Positions 33,377 to 42,263 of a DNA stretch of 64,000 nucleotides are shown piece after piece. Position 1 is the stretch's first letter, and each line of letters starts with the position of its first letter. The DNA lies in assembly GCF_030705605.1 (NCBI RefSeq), contig NZ_JAPCKK010000010.1:1-64000 (forward strand), written 5' to 3'. A program made the position numbers and the translations under genes. The notes below the pieces were generated by a model that was not told the origin of the DNA, searched no databases, and saw only the letters and a program-made list of their open reading frames with translations. The stretch comes from Paenibacillus zeirhizosphaerae. Its GTDB lineage: Bacteria > Bacillota > Bacilli > Paenibacillales > Paenibacillaceae.

Positions 33377-36300
33377 TCAAACGCTTGGCTTATGCAGTAA
33401 GCGGGCAGGAGCGTTGTAAGGCACCAAAAAGCCCACCACCGTCCCTTCTCCGGGCTCACTGCTAATCTGCAGGCCGCTTCCGTAGAGGGAAATCAGTCTA
33501 CGGTGGATATTCCGCAATCCTACACTGGGCGACTCCCCGCTGCCGGACAAGATTTGCTCTGCTTTGTCGCATGGCATCCCTACGCCGTCATCTTCCACGA
33601 CGACAAGTATGCCTGTTTGTCGCGGACGGATAGAAATCTTTAGGTGTCCGCCACTCGCGCGCTGCATGATCCCGTGACGTATGGCGTTCTCCACGATGGG
33701 CTGAATAGATAGCGGTGGAATCAGCACATTGACCTGCTCCTCAATATCGAATTCGACCTGAAGTCGCTCCTCAAAGCGTGCGCGTTCCAATGACAAGTAA
33801 GACCGTACGAGCTCCAATTCCTTATGCAGTGGAACGGTCTGATCGCGATTGTGGAAATCAAAGCTGCTGCGCAAATACTGGCTGAGCTCCATCAGCAATT
33901 CTATAGCCCTGTCCGAATTCTCCGCACATTCGGAAATAATCACATTCAGCGCATTGTACAGAAAATGAGGCTTGATCTGCGCCTGCAGAAAGGCCATCTC
34001 CGAACGGATCGCCTCCTGGGTCGAATCCCTTAAATGAATCAGAGTACGCACTCGCGCACGCAGTTCTTCGGCATCCACTGGTTTGCGCAGAAAATCATTC
34101 GCCTCCGCCTGCAGGCCCGCATGAATATCACCCGGCAGATTACGAGCGGTAAGCAGGAGCACAGGCAGCTCCGCCAATGAGAACCTTTTCCGGATTTCCC
34201 GGCACAAATCAAGCCCCGACACGCCCGGCATCATCCAATCCGTAATCACCAGATCGATATGCTCTCTGCCGTTGATGTGGTTCAGCGCAGTACGGGCATC
34301 ATGAACGGCAATGACCCTGCATTCTTCCGATGCCAGCAGACTTGCCAATACATGCAGATTCACACTGTCATCGTCAACAGCCAGGATCGTGTACTTACTT
34401 TTTTTGTCGGAAGCGGGAGAGCTTCGTTCGTCGTCCCTCCCTTCAAACAGCACCTCCTGCCTCTCCCTGTTCATTGCAGAAATGGTAACCGCATGATCTC
34501 CGGCGACCGGAAGTGTGAAGGTAAACACCGAGCCTGTCCCGATCTGTGACTCTACCCAGATTCGTCCACCATGCAGCTCAACCAGCCGCTTCGTCACGCT
34601 TAATCCGAGTCCGGTTCCGCTGGCCGTCATGTTCTCCAGATCATCCCCCCGCTTGAAGGAGTCGAAAATCGTGTCATGAAGCTCAGGCGCAATGCCAATT
34701 CCTGTATCCTCCACCTTGATTTCAACGTCTCCGCCTTGAACAACAGCAGACACCCGGATCTCCCCGCGCTCGGTAAACTTGATCGCATTGCCCAATAAAT
34801 TGTACAGCACCTGCATCAGCCTGTCCCCATCAGCCATCACGTAAGGCAAATAATCGGGCAGTCTGGTCACGAAACGAACATCCTTAGCGCCGACAGTATG
34901 CTCCAGCACTTCCAGTACAGATTGCACCGCTGCCTTCAGGTTCGCGGGAGCGGGGTGAATGACGAGCCGTCCGTTCTTCAAATTAGAGAAATCAAGAATA
35001 TCATTAATCAGGAAAGACAGGCGTCGCCCGACAGACACGATCAGCTCCATATTACGCAACTGTGCTTCATGATCCAGTCCATCCTTCCGGTCGATCATGC
35101 CCTGCGCAATATTGATCATGCCATGCAATGGGGTACGGAGCTCATGTGAGGTATTCGCCAAAAATTCATCCTTCATGCCATCCAGCGTGAGAAGCCGCTT
35201 CGACAGCAGTTCAACCTCCTGAAAGGTTACAGCGAATCGTTTGGCCAGCAGCACAGCCTGGGAAAAAATAAAGATCAGCGTTTCAAGGGGAACAATTCCC
35301 CGAATATCGGTCAGCCCCAGCAAATAAGCAATGCATAGAATGACCACCATCATAACGCTCAAAATGCCCAATGCCATTAATGAGTTATCCCGCTTGCTTT
35401 TACCAAATCCTTTCAGCAGGACGAATACCACATAGCATACCCAGGAAGCAAGATAGATCAGCAGCACCGGCTCGGCACGGGACAACACGACCGTCGGCAT
35501 CAGGGGAATCAGAACAGTCCATACCACTGTCGCCGCCGTCGAAAGCCTGAGTAACTGCGGATGGACGATTCCGAAAGAATAGGCATTGACATAACGGACC
35601 AAAAAGAAAAAAGCGAGCAAGGATGACAACCACTGGGTTTTGACAACCCATTCGTAGTGCATTCCAGGAATCACCGCCATCATCTTTTCTCCCTGACTCA
35701 ACACATAGAGCAGTGCTGCAAAGCAGAAGCAACCCATATAAAACAGTGCGGGCTCACTCCTGCGTAATCTATAGAGCAGCAAGAAGAATACGGCAGGAAT
35801 ACAGAAGCCTACAGCCAGTACCAGGTCTGTAGCCAGGCTAATGTCCCGCATGTTGCGGATGGAGGCATAATCACCAAACACAACCGGTTTGACGATTCCA
35901 CCGGAATAATAATTGTAATTGGATACATGAATCATCACTTCAACAGTCGATCCGCTCACCCTAAAATACCCGTTGTAGGGCTTGTTGCCCGGATCAGACA
36001 ATCTCCCATCCTCGCTTGGATTTCCAATACCTGCAACTTGAGCTCCGTTTATATAAATACTGCTTGCCGTCCGGATATTCAGCGTGCGTATGCCAAAGAG
36101 ATCTTTATCCTGCTCCGGTGTCCGGATCAGCAGACGGTAGGTTCCATATCCCGTGCCGCTGTTCTCAGGCATATGCGGATTCCAGATATCCGGGACATGC
36201 ACATAGCCGTGCGGGTGTTGTTGGCCGTCCGCCTTCCAGGATTGGGGATTTAAAAATTGGCCAGGATAAAACTCCCAGTCACCGTTAAGTCTTACAGCTC

Positions 36301-36454
36301 CGTTGTTCTGAAAGTCCCAGTCGCTCAAATCCAGGACACCTTGGCGGGCAAGGTAGCGCTCCGAATTCGTATGAGCACTTGTGAACAGATAATAAACGGG
36401 AAAAACTACAGTTAATAAAAAAAAACCTGACAGGATAATCCACTTTTTTTTCAT
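33377..36454 (-). CDS. Hybrid sensor kinase with two different kinase modules (7TM-HisKA-REC-LytS-type)
   Basis: A 1025-residue membrane kinase. After an N-terminal anchor comes an extracellular jelly-roll sensor (about 40-195) and a seven-helix 7TMR-DISM segment (about 205-410). A HisKA domain (H437 in ANTSHELRTPLHG) with its ATPase domain (GNAIKFTERG, DTGIGIAPE, GTGLGLS) follows. A receiver (D739 in ITDWMMPG) precedes a second kinase of the LytS/His_kinase family (H830 in QIKPHFLYNALN) with its own ATPase domain (ENAIRHGI, DDGVGMP). The ATG at 36454 follows AGGTGAGG. The partner regulator is immediately downstream. The signal is unknown; the extracellular fold suggests a carbohydrate. Confidence 0.9.
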   Translation of the reverse strand: MKKKWIILSGFFLLTVVFPVYYLFTSAHTNSERYLARQGVLDLSDWDFQNNGAVRLNGDWEFYPGQFLNPQSWKADGQQHPHGYVHVPDIWNPHMPENSGTGYGTYRLLIRTPEQDKDLFGIRTLNIRTASSIYINGAQVAGIGNPSEDGRLSDPGNKPYNGYFRVSGSTVEVMIHVSNYNYYSGGIVKPVVFGDYASIRNMRDISLATDLVLAVGFCIPAVFFLLLYRLRRSEPALFYMGCFCFAALLYVLSQGEKMMAVIPGMHYEWVVKTQWLSSLLAFFFLVRYVNAYSFGIVHPQLLRLSTAATVVWTVLIPLMPTVVLSRAEPVLLIYLASWVCYVVFVLLKGFGKSKRDNSLMALGILSVMMVVILCIAYLLGLTDIRGIVPLETLIFIFSQAVLLAKRFAVTFQEVELLSKRLLTLDGMKDEFLANTSHELRTPLHGMINIAQGMIDRKDGLDHEAQLRNMELIVSVGRRLSFLINDILDFSNLKNGRLVIHPAPANLKAAVQSVLEVLEHTVGAKDVRFVTRLPDYLPYVMADGDRLMQVLYNLLGNAIKFTERGEIRVSAVVQGGDVEIKVEDTGIGIAPELHDTIFDSFKRGDDLENMTASGTGLGLSVTKRLVELHGGRIWVESQIGTGSVFTFTLPVAGDHAVTISAMNRERQEVLFEGRDDERSSPASDKKSKYTILAVDDDSVNLHVLASLLASEECRVIAVHDARTALNHINGREHIDLVITDWMMPGVSGLDLCREIRKRFSLAELPVLLLTARNLPGDIHAGLQAEANDFLRKPVDAEELRARVRTLIHLRDSTQEAIRSEMAFLQAQIKPHFLYNALNVIISECAENSDRAIELLMELSQYLRSSFDFHNRDQTVPLHKELELVRSYLSLERARFEERLQVEFDIEEQVNVLIPPLSIQPIVENAIRHGIMQRASGGHLKISIRPRQTGILVVVEDDGVGMPCDKAEQILSGSGESPSVGLRNIHRRLISLYGSGLQISSEPGEGTVVGFLVPYNAPARLLHKPSV

Positions 36455-36581
36455 TTGCCTCACCTGCGTTCATTATAACGTTTATTCCTATCCTTTCACA
36501 TAATTCATCCAATACCTGAAAATGCTAACGGAGAAGGAACTGCAGTAGGCTCCGAAATTTTGGATATTAGGGGGATATAGA

Positions 36582-37379
36582 ATGCCGCGTTTATGGAAGC
36601 AGATTTTGTGTATTACCCTTGCTTTTACGATTGCATCTGCCGTTTCAGGAGCCACACTCGTTATGGCCTCCTCTGCCCAACCGTATCATTTTGGATTTAA
36701 AAAGAGTAAAAATGGAGAACTGCCATCCATTGCCCAGGAAGGCTTCATGAACATTCTGCAGAAGAACGGATCGATCTTCCTCGGGGACGCAGGGCAAAAA
36801 GAGCTGTATCTGACCTTTGATAATGGCTACGAGAACGGGTACACGGCGAAAGTGCTTGATGTACTGAAGGCCAAGAAGGTCCCGGCAGCCTTTTTCGTGA
36901 CCGGGCATTTTGTACGTGATCAGCCCGAACTGCTGCGCCGCATGAATGACGAAGGCCATATTATCGGCAACCATTCCTGGAGCCATCCCGATATGACGTC
37001 GCTGACGCCCGAGCAAATCCGCACGGAGCTGGACAAGGTGCGTGAAGCTAGCGCCCGTATAACCGGACAGCAGAAGATGAGCTTTGTAAGACCGCCACGC
37101 GGTATATTCAGCAGCCGGGTGCTGGAGACCTGCAAGCAACTCGGCTATACCAATGTGTTCTGGTCCGCCGCTTACCGTGACTGGGAGACGGACAGGCAGC
37201 AGGGAGCCGGATACGCCTACCAGCAGGTCATGTCACAGCTCCATCCGGGAGCCGTGATCCTGCTGCATTCCGTGTCCAAAGACAACGCCGAAGCCCTCTC
37301 CTCCATCATTGATGATGCGCGTAAGCAAGGTTATACCTTCAAAAGTCTGGATGAATTAAAGGTTAAAATGTATCGTTAG
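36582..37379 (+). CDS. pdaA: Delta-lactam-biosynthetic de-N-acetylase (PdaA)
   Basis: A 265-residue secreted polysaccharide deacetylase with an N-terminal signal sequence (about 1-30). It removes the acetyl group from N-acetylmuramic acid, making muramic delta-lactam of spore cortex, which is needed for germination. NodB motifs: LTFDNGYENG (the TFDDG motif has DN, as in PdaA), HIIGNHSWSHPDMT (metal histidines) and FVRPPRGIFS. The ribosome-binding site is AGGGGG. It is transcribed away from the sensor kinase and is followed by the TIMP-like gene on the same strand after 110 bases. Confidence 0.92.
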   Translation: MPRLWKQILCITLAFTIASAVSGATLVMASSAQPYHFGFKKSKNGELPSIAQEGFMNILQKNGSIFLGDAGQKELYLTFDNGYENGYTAKVLDVLKAKKVPAAFFVTGHFVRDQPELLRRMNDEGHIIGNHSWSHPDMTSLTPEQIRTELDKVREASARITGQQKMSFVRPPRGIFSSRVLETCKQLGYTNVFWSAAYRDWETDRQQGAGYAYQQVMSQLHPGAVILLHSVSKDNAEALSSIIDDARKQGYTFKSLDELKVKMYR

Positions 37380-37489
37380 ATTTCATGCAGCTCGAAGCAA
37401 AGACGGCCCTGTTACGGATAACAAACTTTCCAAATAAATGTAACAACCTGCGGTTCCGTTCCGTCTGGAAGGAAAAGGGGGTTGATCTT

Positions 37490-38098
37490 ATGAGTAAAGC
37501 CTGGCGGAAATTACTACCGACGCTGCTGGGAGCAGCCATTGTATTCAGTATGCTGCTGGGAGTCAAGCCATCCGTCATGTATGCATGCTCCTGCGTCGAG
37601 CCGCCGTCTCCGTCCGAAGCCCAGGCACAGAGCGCGGTGGTATTCAGTGGAGAAGCGGTATCGCTCCAGCAAAAGATGTCTGACATCATGTCTTCGGCCG
37701 ATCCGGTCCGGGTCAGCTTTCAAGTGGATCGCGTATGGAAGGGCAGCGTTGGGAATATCGCTACTGTTACTACCGCTGCGTCATCCGATAGCTGCGGATA
37801 TGAGTTCGCGGAGGGCAGAGATTATCTTGTGTATGCCCGCTATGCCCCAGACTCCGGGGAGCTCCATACGATCTTGTGCGATCGTACGGCTCTTGTATCC
37901 GAGGCTGCGGCAGACCTACGAGAGCTTGGCCCACCATCAGCACCCGCTGTACGACAGAACGCATCCTCCACATTGCCAGGAGCTCCTCCGCCATTGGGCC
38001 CTGACAGCTCGGCCGTACACTGGGCTGTTTCCGGGTTGATCACCGTCGTCTCTTTATCAGCTATTCTTCTGTACAGGTGGAGAAATCCACGCAATTGA
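37490..38098 (+). CDS. TIMP-like secreted protein with C-terminal membrane anchor
   Basis: A 202-residue exported protein. A signal peptide (about 1-31) ends just before YACSCVEPP, so the mature protein would begin at or near the C-x-C that defines netrin/TIMP-like domains. Further cysteines (SDSCGYEF, TILCDRT) fit the disulfides of that OB-fold. A Pro-rich stalk (LPGAPPPLGP) leads to one hydrophobic helix (AVHWAVSGLITVVSLSAILLY) and a short basic tail. I see no usable LPxTG signal. Bacterial TIMP-like proteins have no settled role. The ATG at 37490 follows AAAAGGGGG; the in-frame opening at 37385 lacks a signal. Confidence 0.8.
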   Translation: MSKAWRKLLPTLLGAAIVFSMLLGVKPSVMYACSCVEPPSPSEAQAQSAVVFSGEAVSLQQKMSDIMSSADPVRVSFQVDRVWKGSVGNIATVTTAASSDSCGYEFAEGRDYLVYARYAPDSGELHTILCDRTALVSEAAADLRELGPPSAPAVRQNASSTLPGAPPPLGPDSSAVHWAVSGLITVVSLSAILLYRWRNPRN

Positions 38099-38107
38099 CG
38101 GATCATT

Positions 38108-38154
38108 GGCCTGTGAACCTGCCTGTTCCATATTGGAATTGCAGTTCACAGGCC
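38108..38154. terminator. Hairpin between convergent genes
   Basis: GGCCTGTGAAC (38108-38118) and GTTCACAGGCC (38144-38154) are perfect 11-bp arms around a 25-base loop, between the TIMP-like and EAL genes. There is no good T-run, so terminator function is probable only from position. Confidence 0.5.
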
Positions 38155-38155
38155 T

Positions 38156-39196
38156 TCAACGTAATGCCCGATGCCAGCAGACAGGCCTTTCATCAGGCTT
38201 GCCGAACAAATAACCTTGGGCGAGCGAGACGCCTGCTTCCCGGCAAAATTCGAAATCCTCGCGCTGTTCGATGCCTTCAGCAAGCACCCGGCCTGCAAAA
38301 CGACGGGCCGATTCGACAATCTGGCTGATTTGCCGCTGCTTATCCGCATCCTGATGACAGCCGTCGATAATACCACGGTCAATTTTGACGTAATCGGGCT
38401 GCAATCTGTTCATGACCTCAAGCGTCGAATAACCTGCTCCAAGATCATCCAGTGCAACAGACATGCCCCGGCTGCGGTATTGTTCGAAAATTTGCTGAAT
38501 CGCTCTCATATCGTCAATCTGCTCCGTCTCCACCACTTCAAATACGAAGTCCTGCGGATTCAGTGACAGACGGTCAATCGCTTCGAACGTAAGGTCCAGG
38601 CAATATTGAGGATCATTAATCGAGGAGGGCAAAAAATTAATGAATCTCTTAATGCCATTCGGCAACCAGCGTGCGCTGGCCTCAATGGCCGAAATCCGGG
38701 CTTCATTATCCAAAAAAGAAAGCAGTCCGGTCTTGCGTGCGACTTCAAATAACTGAAAAGGCTGAAAGACCCTCACACCAGACAGCGGCCGCAGCAAAAA
38801 TTCATATCCGATCACCTTGGTGTCTAGGTCCACAATAGGCTGCATATAACTTGTAAAGCAGCGCTGCATCATCAGATGCACCATATCACTGTGCTCAATT
38901 CTGGACTTTAATATGTGCGGCGGAATCCATGAATCGTCCATCTCCATGTCCTCTAAGCCGGACAATTGCACAAGCACGCCACCAAGCACGTCTGTGCTTG
39001 CCGCTACTAGCAACTTAAGTATTTCAAGCACATCTTCCCTGCCCGAATAGCCCAATTGCAGTGTATGATCCTCCAAAACTTCAATTTGGCTCATATAAGA
39101 ACTGAGCGCTTCTGCAAGTGTTTGGACAGCCGGGCGGATTCTGAGTAACCCTTGATCTTCGAGAGGCAATGTACCGCTGCGGCTGCTGCAATTCAT
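38156..39196 (-). CDS. EAL domain protein (probable c-di-GMP phosphodiesterase)
   Basis: A 346-residue soluble protein. About 100 N-terminal residues of unknown fold are followed by an EAL domain (about 110-345). The signature EAL is EFL here (YEFLLRP), keeping the metal-binding glutamate. Other catalytic features are present: INFLPSS (Asn), FEVVETE, ALDDLGAGYSTLE, DYVKIDRGII and LAEGIEQ. Activity is therefore plausible, though DDFGTGYS is altered to DDLGAGYS. No membrane segment or GGDEF partner. GGGGGGAT precedes the ATG. It would lower cyclic di-GMP, opposing the GGDEF/HD-GYP protein at 60679. Confidence 0.87.
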   Translation of the reverse strand: MNCSSRSGTLPLEDQGLLRIRPAVQTLAEALSSYMSQIEVLEDHTLQLGYSGREDVLEILKLLVAASTDVLGGVLVQLSGLEDMEMDDSWIPPHILKSRIEHSDMVHLMMQRCFTSYMQPIVDLDTKVIGYEFLLRPLSGVRVFQPFQLFEVARKTGLLSFLDNEARISAIEASARWLPNGIKRFINFLPSSINDPQYCLDLTFEAIDRLSLNPQDFVFEVVETEQIDDMRAIQQIFEQYRSRGMSVALDDLGAGYSTLEVMNRLQPDYVKIDRGIIDGCHQDADKQRQISQIVESARRFAGRVLAEGIEQREDFEFCREAGVSLAQGYLFGKPDERPVCWHRALR

Positions 39197-39402
39197 CTAA
39201 CAATCCCCCCGGAACAATTTTCCTATGATCGTTTTATTATAGCATGCCAAATAGAGCAAAAGAACTAGTGGATTGGATGAATTCGCCAAAATTCGAGCAA
39301 TATTCAACCTCCTTTCATTTCTTCTATCAATTATATATGTATTAAATTCAATTTATATCCATTCATTTTGATCTATTGAAACTATTTTTCGTATTGTTCG
39401 AC

Positions 39403-39429
39403 AAAAAAACCGACACATGGTGCCGGCTT
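39403..39429 (-). terminator. Terminator of the nucleotidase gene
   Basis: On the minus strand GCCGGCAC-cat-GTGTCGGT is followed by TTTTTTGTCG, 20 bases after the stop at 39449. Confidence 0.85.
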
Positions 39430-39448
39430 CCTTTAAGTCGAGCATAGG

Positions 39449-41671
39449 TTATGGAATTTGAATCGTTTGGCCGATTTGCAGACGATGAACATTCTGGATT
39501 CCGTTCAGTTCCGCTATTTCCTCCCAGCTTACTCCGAACTTCAAAGCGATTCGGTACAGGTTGTCTCCCTTTTGAATGGTATAAGACGACCCGGATGATG
39601 ATACTGGCGGTTTCGCAGGAGAAGGCTTGACCGGTGAACCCGTTTCCGGTGTCACTGGTGTTGTCGGCTTCACTGGAGCTGCAGGCTCTGCCGTTTCTCC
39701 GGCAGCTTCCGCCGACAGCAGTTTGTATTTAGCGAAGCCATTCTCTCCGGCTCCTGTGTAAGTGATGCTTGAAGCTTGGGCAGTCAAAGATTGAGCGGCT
39801 GGCGAGGAGACGAACGTCACTTCCGCATCCCCGAAAGGTGCGATCGACCAGTTGCCGTCAGCCGACGGGTTAATGCTGCCATTTTCGTTAATATAATCGA
39901 TGATAACCTGACGGTTCTCATCCGGCGCCGCCATGATGATCCGCTGCCCGTCCGGGTTAGCCAGCTTGGATGAAGAAGCACGGTAGTTGTTCGTCGCAAC
40001 GATGAACTCCTGTTCAGGATCAATCGGCTTGCCGTCATATTGCAGATTTTTGATCCGGTTCGCGGAAGCATTCACTACGCTGCCCTTGCCGTCATACTTG
40101 ACGGGCTCGGTAACATCAATTTGGTAAGTTACTCCATCCATCACATCAAAGTTATAGGTTGGGAAATCGTTATTGATCAACTGCTGTTCACCGCTCTGTC
40201 CTGGTTGAATCTGATTAAATTGCCCGGCTGACCATTCCAGCCACTCCTTCACCTCGGCTCCTGTAACTCTCACAGCATATACCGTGTTCGGATAGACATA
40301 GAGATCGGCCACATTCTTGATGGCAATCGTTCCTGCCGGAATGTTCGTGTAATAAGAGGCGCCGGAACGTCCCCCTGCTTTGAAAGGTGCTCCTGCCGAC
40401 AATACCGGCAAGCCTTCATACTCGGTGCCCGCAAGCTTCTTCTCCACATACCATTTCTGCGCATTCGTTACGATCTGAATGGAAGGGTCATCCTGAACAA
40501 GCGCAAAAAAGCTGTTGATCGGTGCAGTGGTTGTACCGACCGGTCCACGTACATACTCCAGCGTTTGGGCATGCTCTTCGTAAACGGCTTCTACTACTGC
40601 AGGGTCCGGCTCTGCCAAAGACGCCTTATTGGTTTTGTCATAGATTGGGCGGGCCGCAGATTGCGAATCCGCAACAGTCCACTTGCCGTCCTTCAGTTCC
40701 AACTCAAGGTCAACTACACCAAGATTGTCCCCCCAATAACCAGATTCAACGGAAGGAAGTCCGTTAATCGTTCCTGCTTCCACATCGACCCCTGCCATCC
40801 CTTCAAAAGCAGCACTCGGGAACACTTTATGGGCATGTCCGAACAAGATTGAATCAATGCCGTCCACTTCACTCAAATATTTGACCGCGTTCTCCATATT
40901 TGGAGTCTGTGGGGTATCCTCATATCCGCTGTGCACCAGCGCAACCACGATATCAGCGCCATCCGCCTTCATTTGCGGAACAAATTTTTCGGCTGTTGCC
41001 ACGATATCCTTGGCAACGACCTTGCCACTCAGATGGGCTTCATCCCATAGATTAATCTGCGGAGGCAGCAGGCCGATCACCCCTACTCTAAGCGTATGCT
41101 CCGTTCCATCCTCATCCACGACTTTTTTATCGATAATCCGGTATGGAGTGAAATAGTTCTTGTCGTTGCTTTCATCCTCATCGCCGTCATCTGTATATAC
41201 GTTGGCGTTAATATAAGGGAACTCGGCACCTTTCAACGTCTTCTGCAGAAAATCCAGCCCGTAATTGAATTCGTGATTACCCAGTGTAGCAGCATCATAA
41301 TCCAGCAGATTCATCGCTTTGTATACCGGATGGACTTCCCCATCCTGGAGCGGATCGATTTTGGCTACATAGTCTCCAAGCGGATTGCCTTGAATCAGAT
41401 CGCCGCTGTCAAACAGCATGCTGTTCTCGGCCTCCGCTCGCGCCTGCTTGATCAGCGTGGCTGTCTTGGCGAGTCCATACTCGTCCGTCGGCTTGTCCGT
41501 ATAATAGTCATAGTTCACCAAGTTCACATGCAGGTCGGTCGTTTGCATAATACGCAGCTTGACAGTAGCGTTGTCTTCAGCGGCCCAGGTCGGTACGGCT
41601 GGCAACGCAAGCACGTTAAACGCAACAACGGCGGCTGCAAGGCCTTTCATTCCTTTTTTTCTAAATTTCAA
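39449..41671 (-). CDS. Secreted 2',3'-cyclic-nucleotide phosphodiesterase / nucleotidase with LysM domain
   Basis: A 740-residue secreted metallophosphoesterase of the CpdB/YfkN type that scavenges phosphate and nucleosides from extracellular nucleotides. Signal peptide about 1-31. Metallophosphatase motifs: QTTDLHVNL, FDSGDLIQGN, LGNHEFNYG and LFGHAHKVFP. The 5'-nucleotidase C-terminal domain (about 370-620) is followed by a Thr/Pro linker and a single LysM domain at the end (YTIQKGDNLYRIALKFGVSWEEIAELN), which probably anchors it to peptidoglycan; many relatives use LPxTG instead. The TTG at 41671 is set by GGGAGGGG eight bases upstream. TTTACA and GTTACA, 12 bp apart in the promoter region, hint at PhoP control. 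Confidence 0.9.
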   Translation of the reverse strand: MKFRKKGMKGLAAAVVAFNVLALPAVPTWAAEDNATVKLRIMQTTDLHVNLVNYDYYTDKPTDEYGLAKTATLIKQARAEAENSMLFDSGDLIQGNPLGDYVAKIDPLQDGEVHPVYKAMNLLDYDAATLGNHEFNYGLDFLQKTLKGAEFPYINANVYTDDGDEDESNDKNYFTPYRIIDKKVVDEDGTEHTLRVGVIGLLPPQINLWDEAHLSGKVVAKDIVATAEKFVPQMKADGADIVVALVHSGYEDTPQTPNMENAVKYLSEVDGIDSILFGHAHKVFPSAAFEGMAGVDVEAGTINGLPSVESGYWGDNLGVVDLELELKDGKWTVADSQSAARPIYDKTNKASLAEPDPAVVEAVYEEHAQTLEYVRGPVGTTTAPINSFFALVQDDPSIQIVTNAQKWYVEKKLAGTEYEGLPVLSAGAPFKAGGRSGASYYTNIPAGTIAIKNVADLYVYPNTVYAVRVTGAEVKEWLEWSAGQFNQIQPGQSGEQQLINNDFPTYNFDVMDGVTYQIDVTEPVKYDGKGSVVNASANRIKNLQYDGKPIDPEQEFIVATNNYRASSSKLANPDGQRIIMAAPDENRQVIIDYINENGSINPSADGNWSIAPFGDAEVTFVSSPAAQSLTAQASSITYTGAGENGFAKYKLLSAEAAGETAEPAAPVKPTTPVTPETGSPVKPSPAKPPVSSSGSSYTIQKGDNLYRIALKFGVSWEEIAELNGIQNVHRLQIGQTIQIP

Positions 41672-42019
41672 AATTAACCCCTCCCGGTCTATGTATAAAA
41701 TAATCAAAGCGATTTCCATGTCTGTAACATCCCTTGTAAACCTTGTCACAAAAATCGCTTTTATTGATACTTATTCTAATCGAACCACGGTCAAATGAAT
41801 AGAGTTTTTATAGTGAAAATCCACTCTTATGTTAGTTTACATAACACATTGTAAAAAAATCAGGCCGATGTGCCGGGACCCGTTTCACATCCCCCTCTGG
41901 ACACTCTGCCCGTGAAGGCATATAATCAACGTTAGTTCATACTATTGAGCCCGCAAAATCTTCAAAACAATGCGGATGCTTTCAAACCGGCAGTTTAAGG
42001 TCTTGAGGCTCCTTCATAC
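41672..42019. other. Divergent control region, nucleotidase / thiamine transporter
   Basis: It contains AAAGCGATTT (41706-41715) and AAATCGCTTT (41750-41759) as distant inverted arms flanking minus-strand TTTACA...GTTACA repeats, a weak PhoP-box candidate. The promoter of the thiamine riboswitch transcript must lie in its right half, but I cannot place it confidently. No reading frame is supported. Confidence 0.4.
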
Positions 42020-42116
42020 AACTTGCCAGGGGTGCTGGAATCGGCCGGCTGAGATTGTGTCCCTAGACACTGACCCTTACAACCTGATCTGGGTAATGCC
42101 AGCGTAGGAATCGCTA
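42020..42116 (+). ncRNA. TPP riboswitch (THI element)
   Basis: The conserved TPP aptamer blocks are present in order: CAGGGGTGC, CCGGCTGAGATTG, a P3 hairpin with GTGTC-cctaGACAC, TGACCCTTACAACCTGATCTGG, and GTAATGCCAGCGTAGGAA. Thiamine pyrophosphate binding would favour the terminator at 42167-42197 and shut off the transporter operon that follows. Confidence 0.97.
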
Positions 42117-42166
42117 CAGAGTGACATGCCATTTAGAGCATCGTCATCCTTCCTTTGGTGTATTAC

Positions 42167-42197
42167 AAGCGTCCCGGATAACGGGGCGCTTTTTTTT
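42167..42197 (+). terminator. Riboswitch-controlled terminator
   Basis: AAGCGTCCCG pairs with CGGGGCGCTT around gataa, followed by eight T. It lies 50 bases after the aptamer and 67 bases before the first gene. Confidence 0.92.
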
Positions 42198-42263
42198 GCA
42201 GGATCACGGCAGATGATAAGCATTGCAGGGAGAGTACGGGTAATAAGAAGGAGAGAAGAAAGT

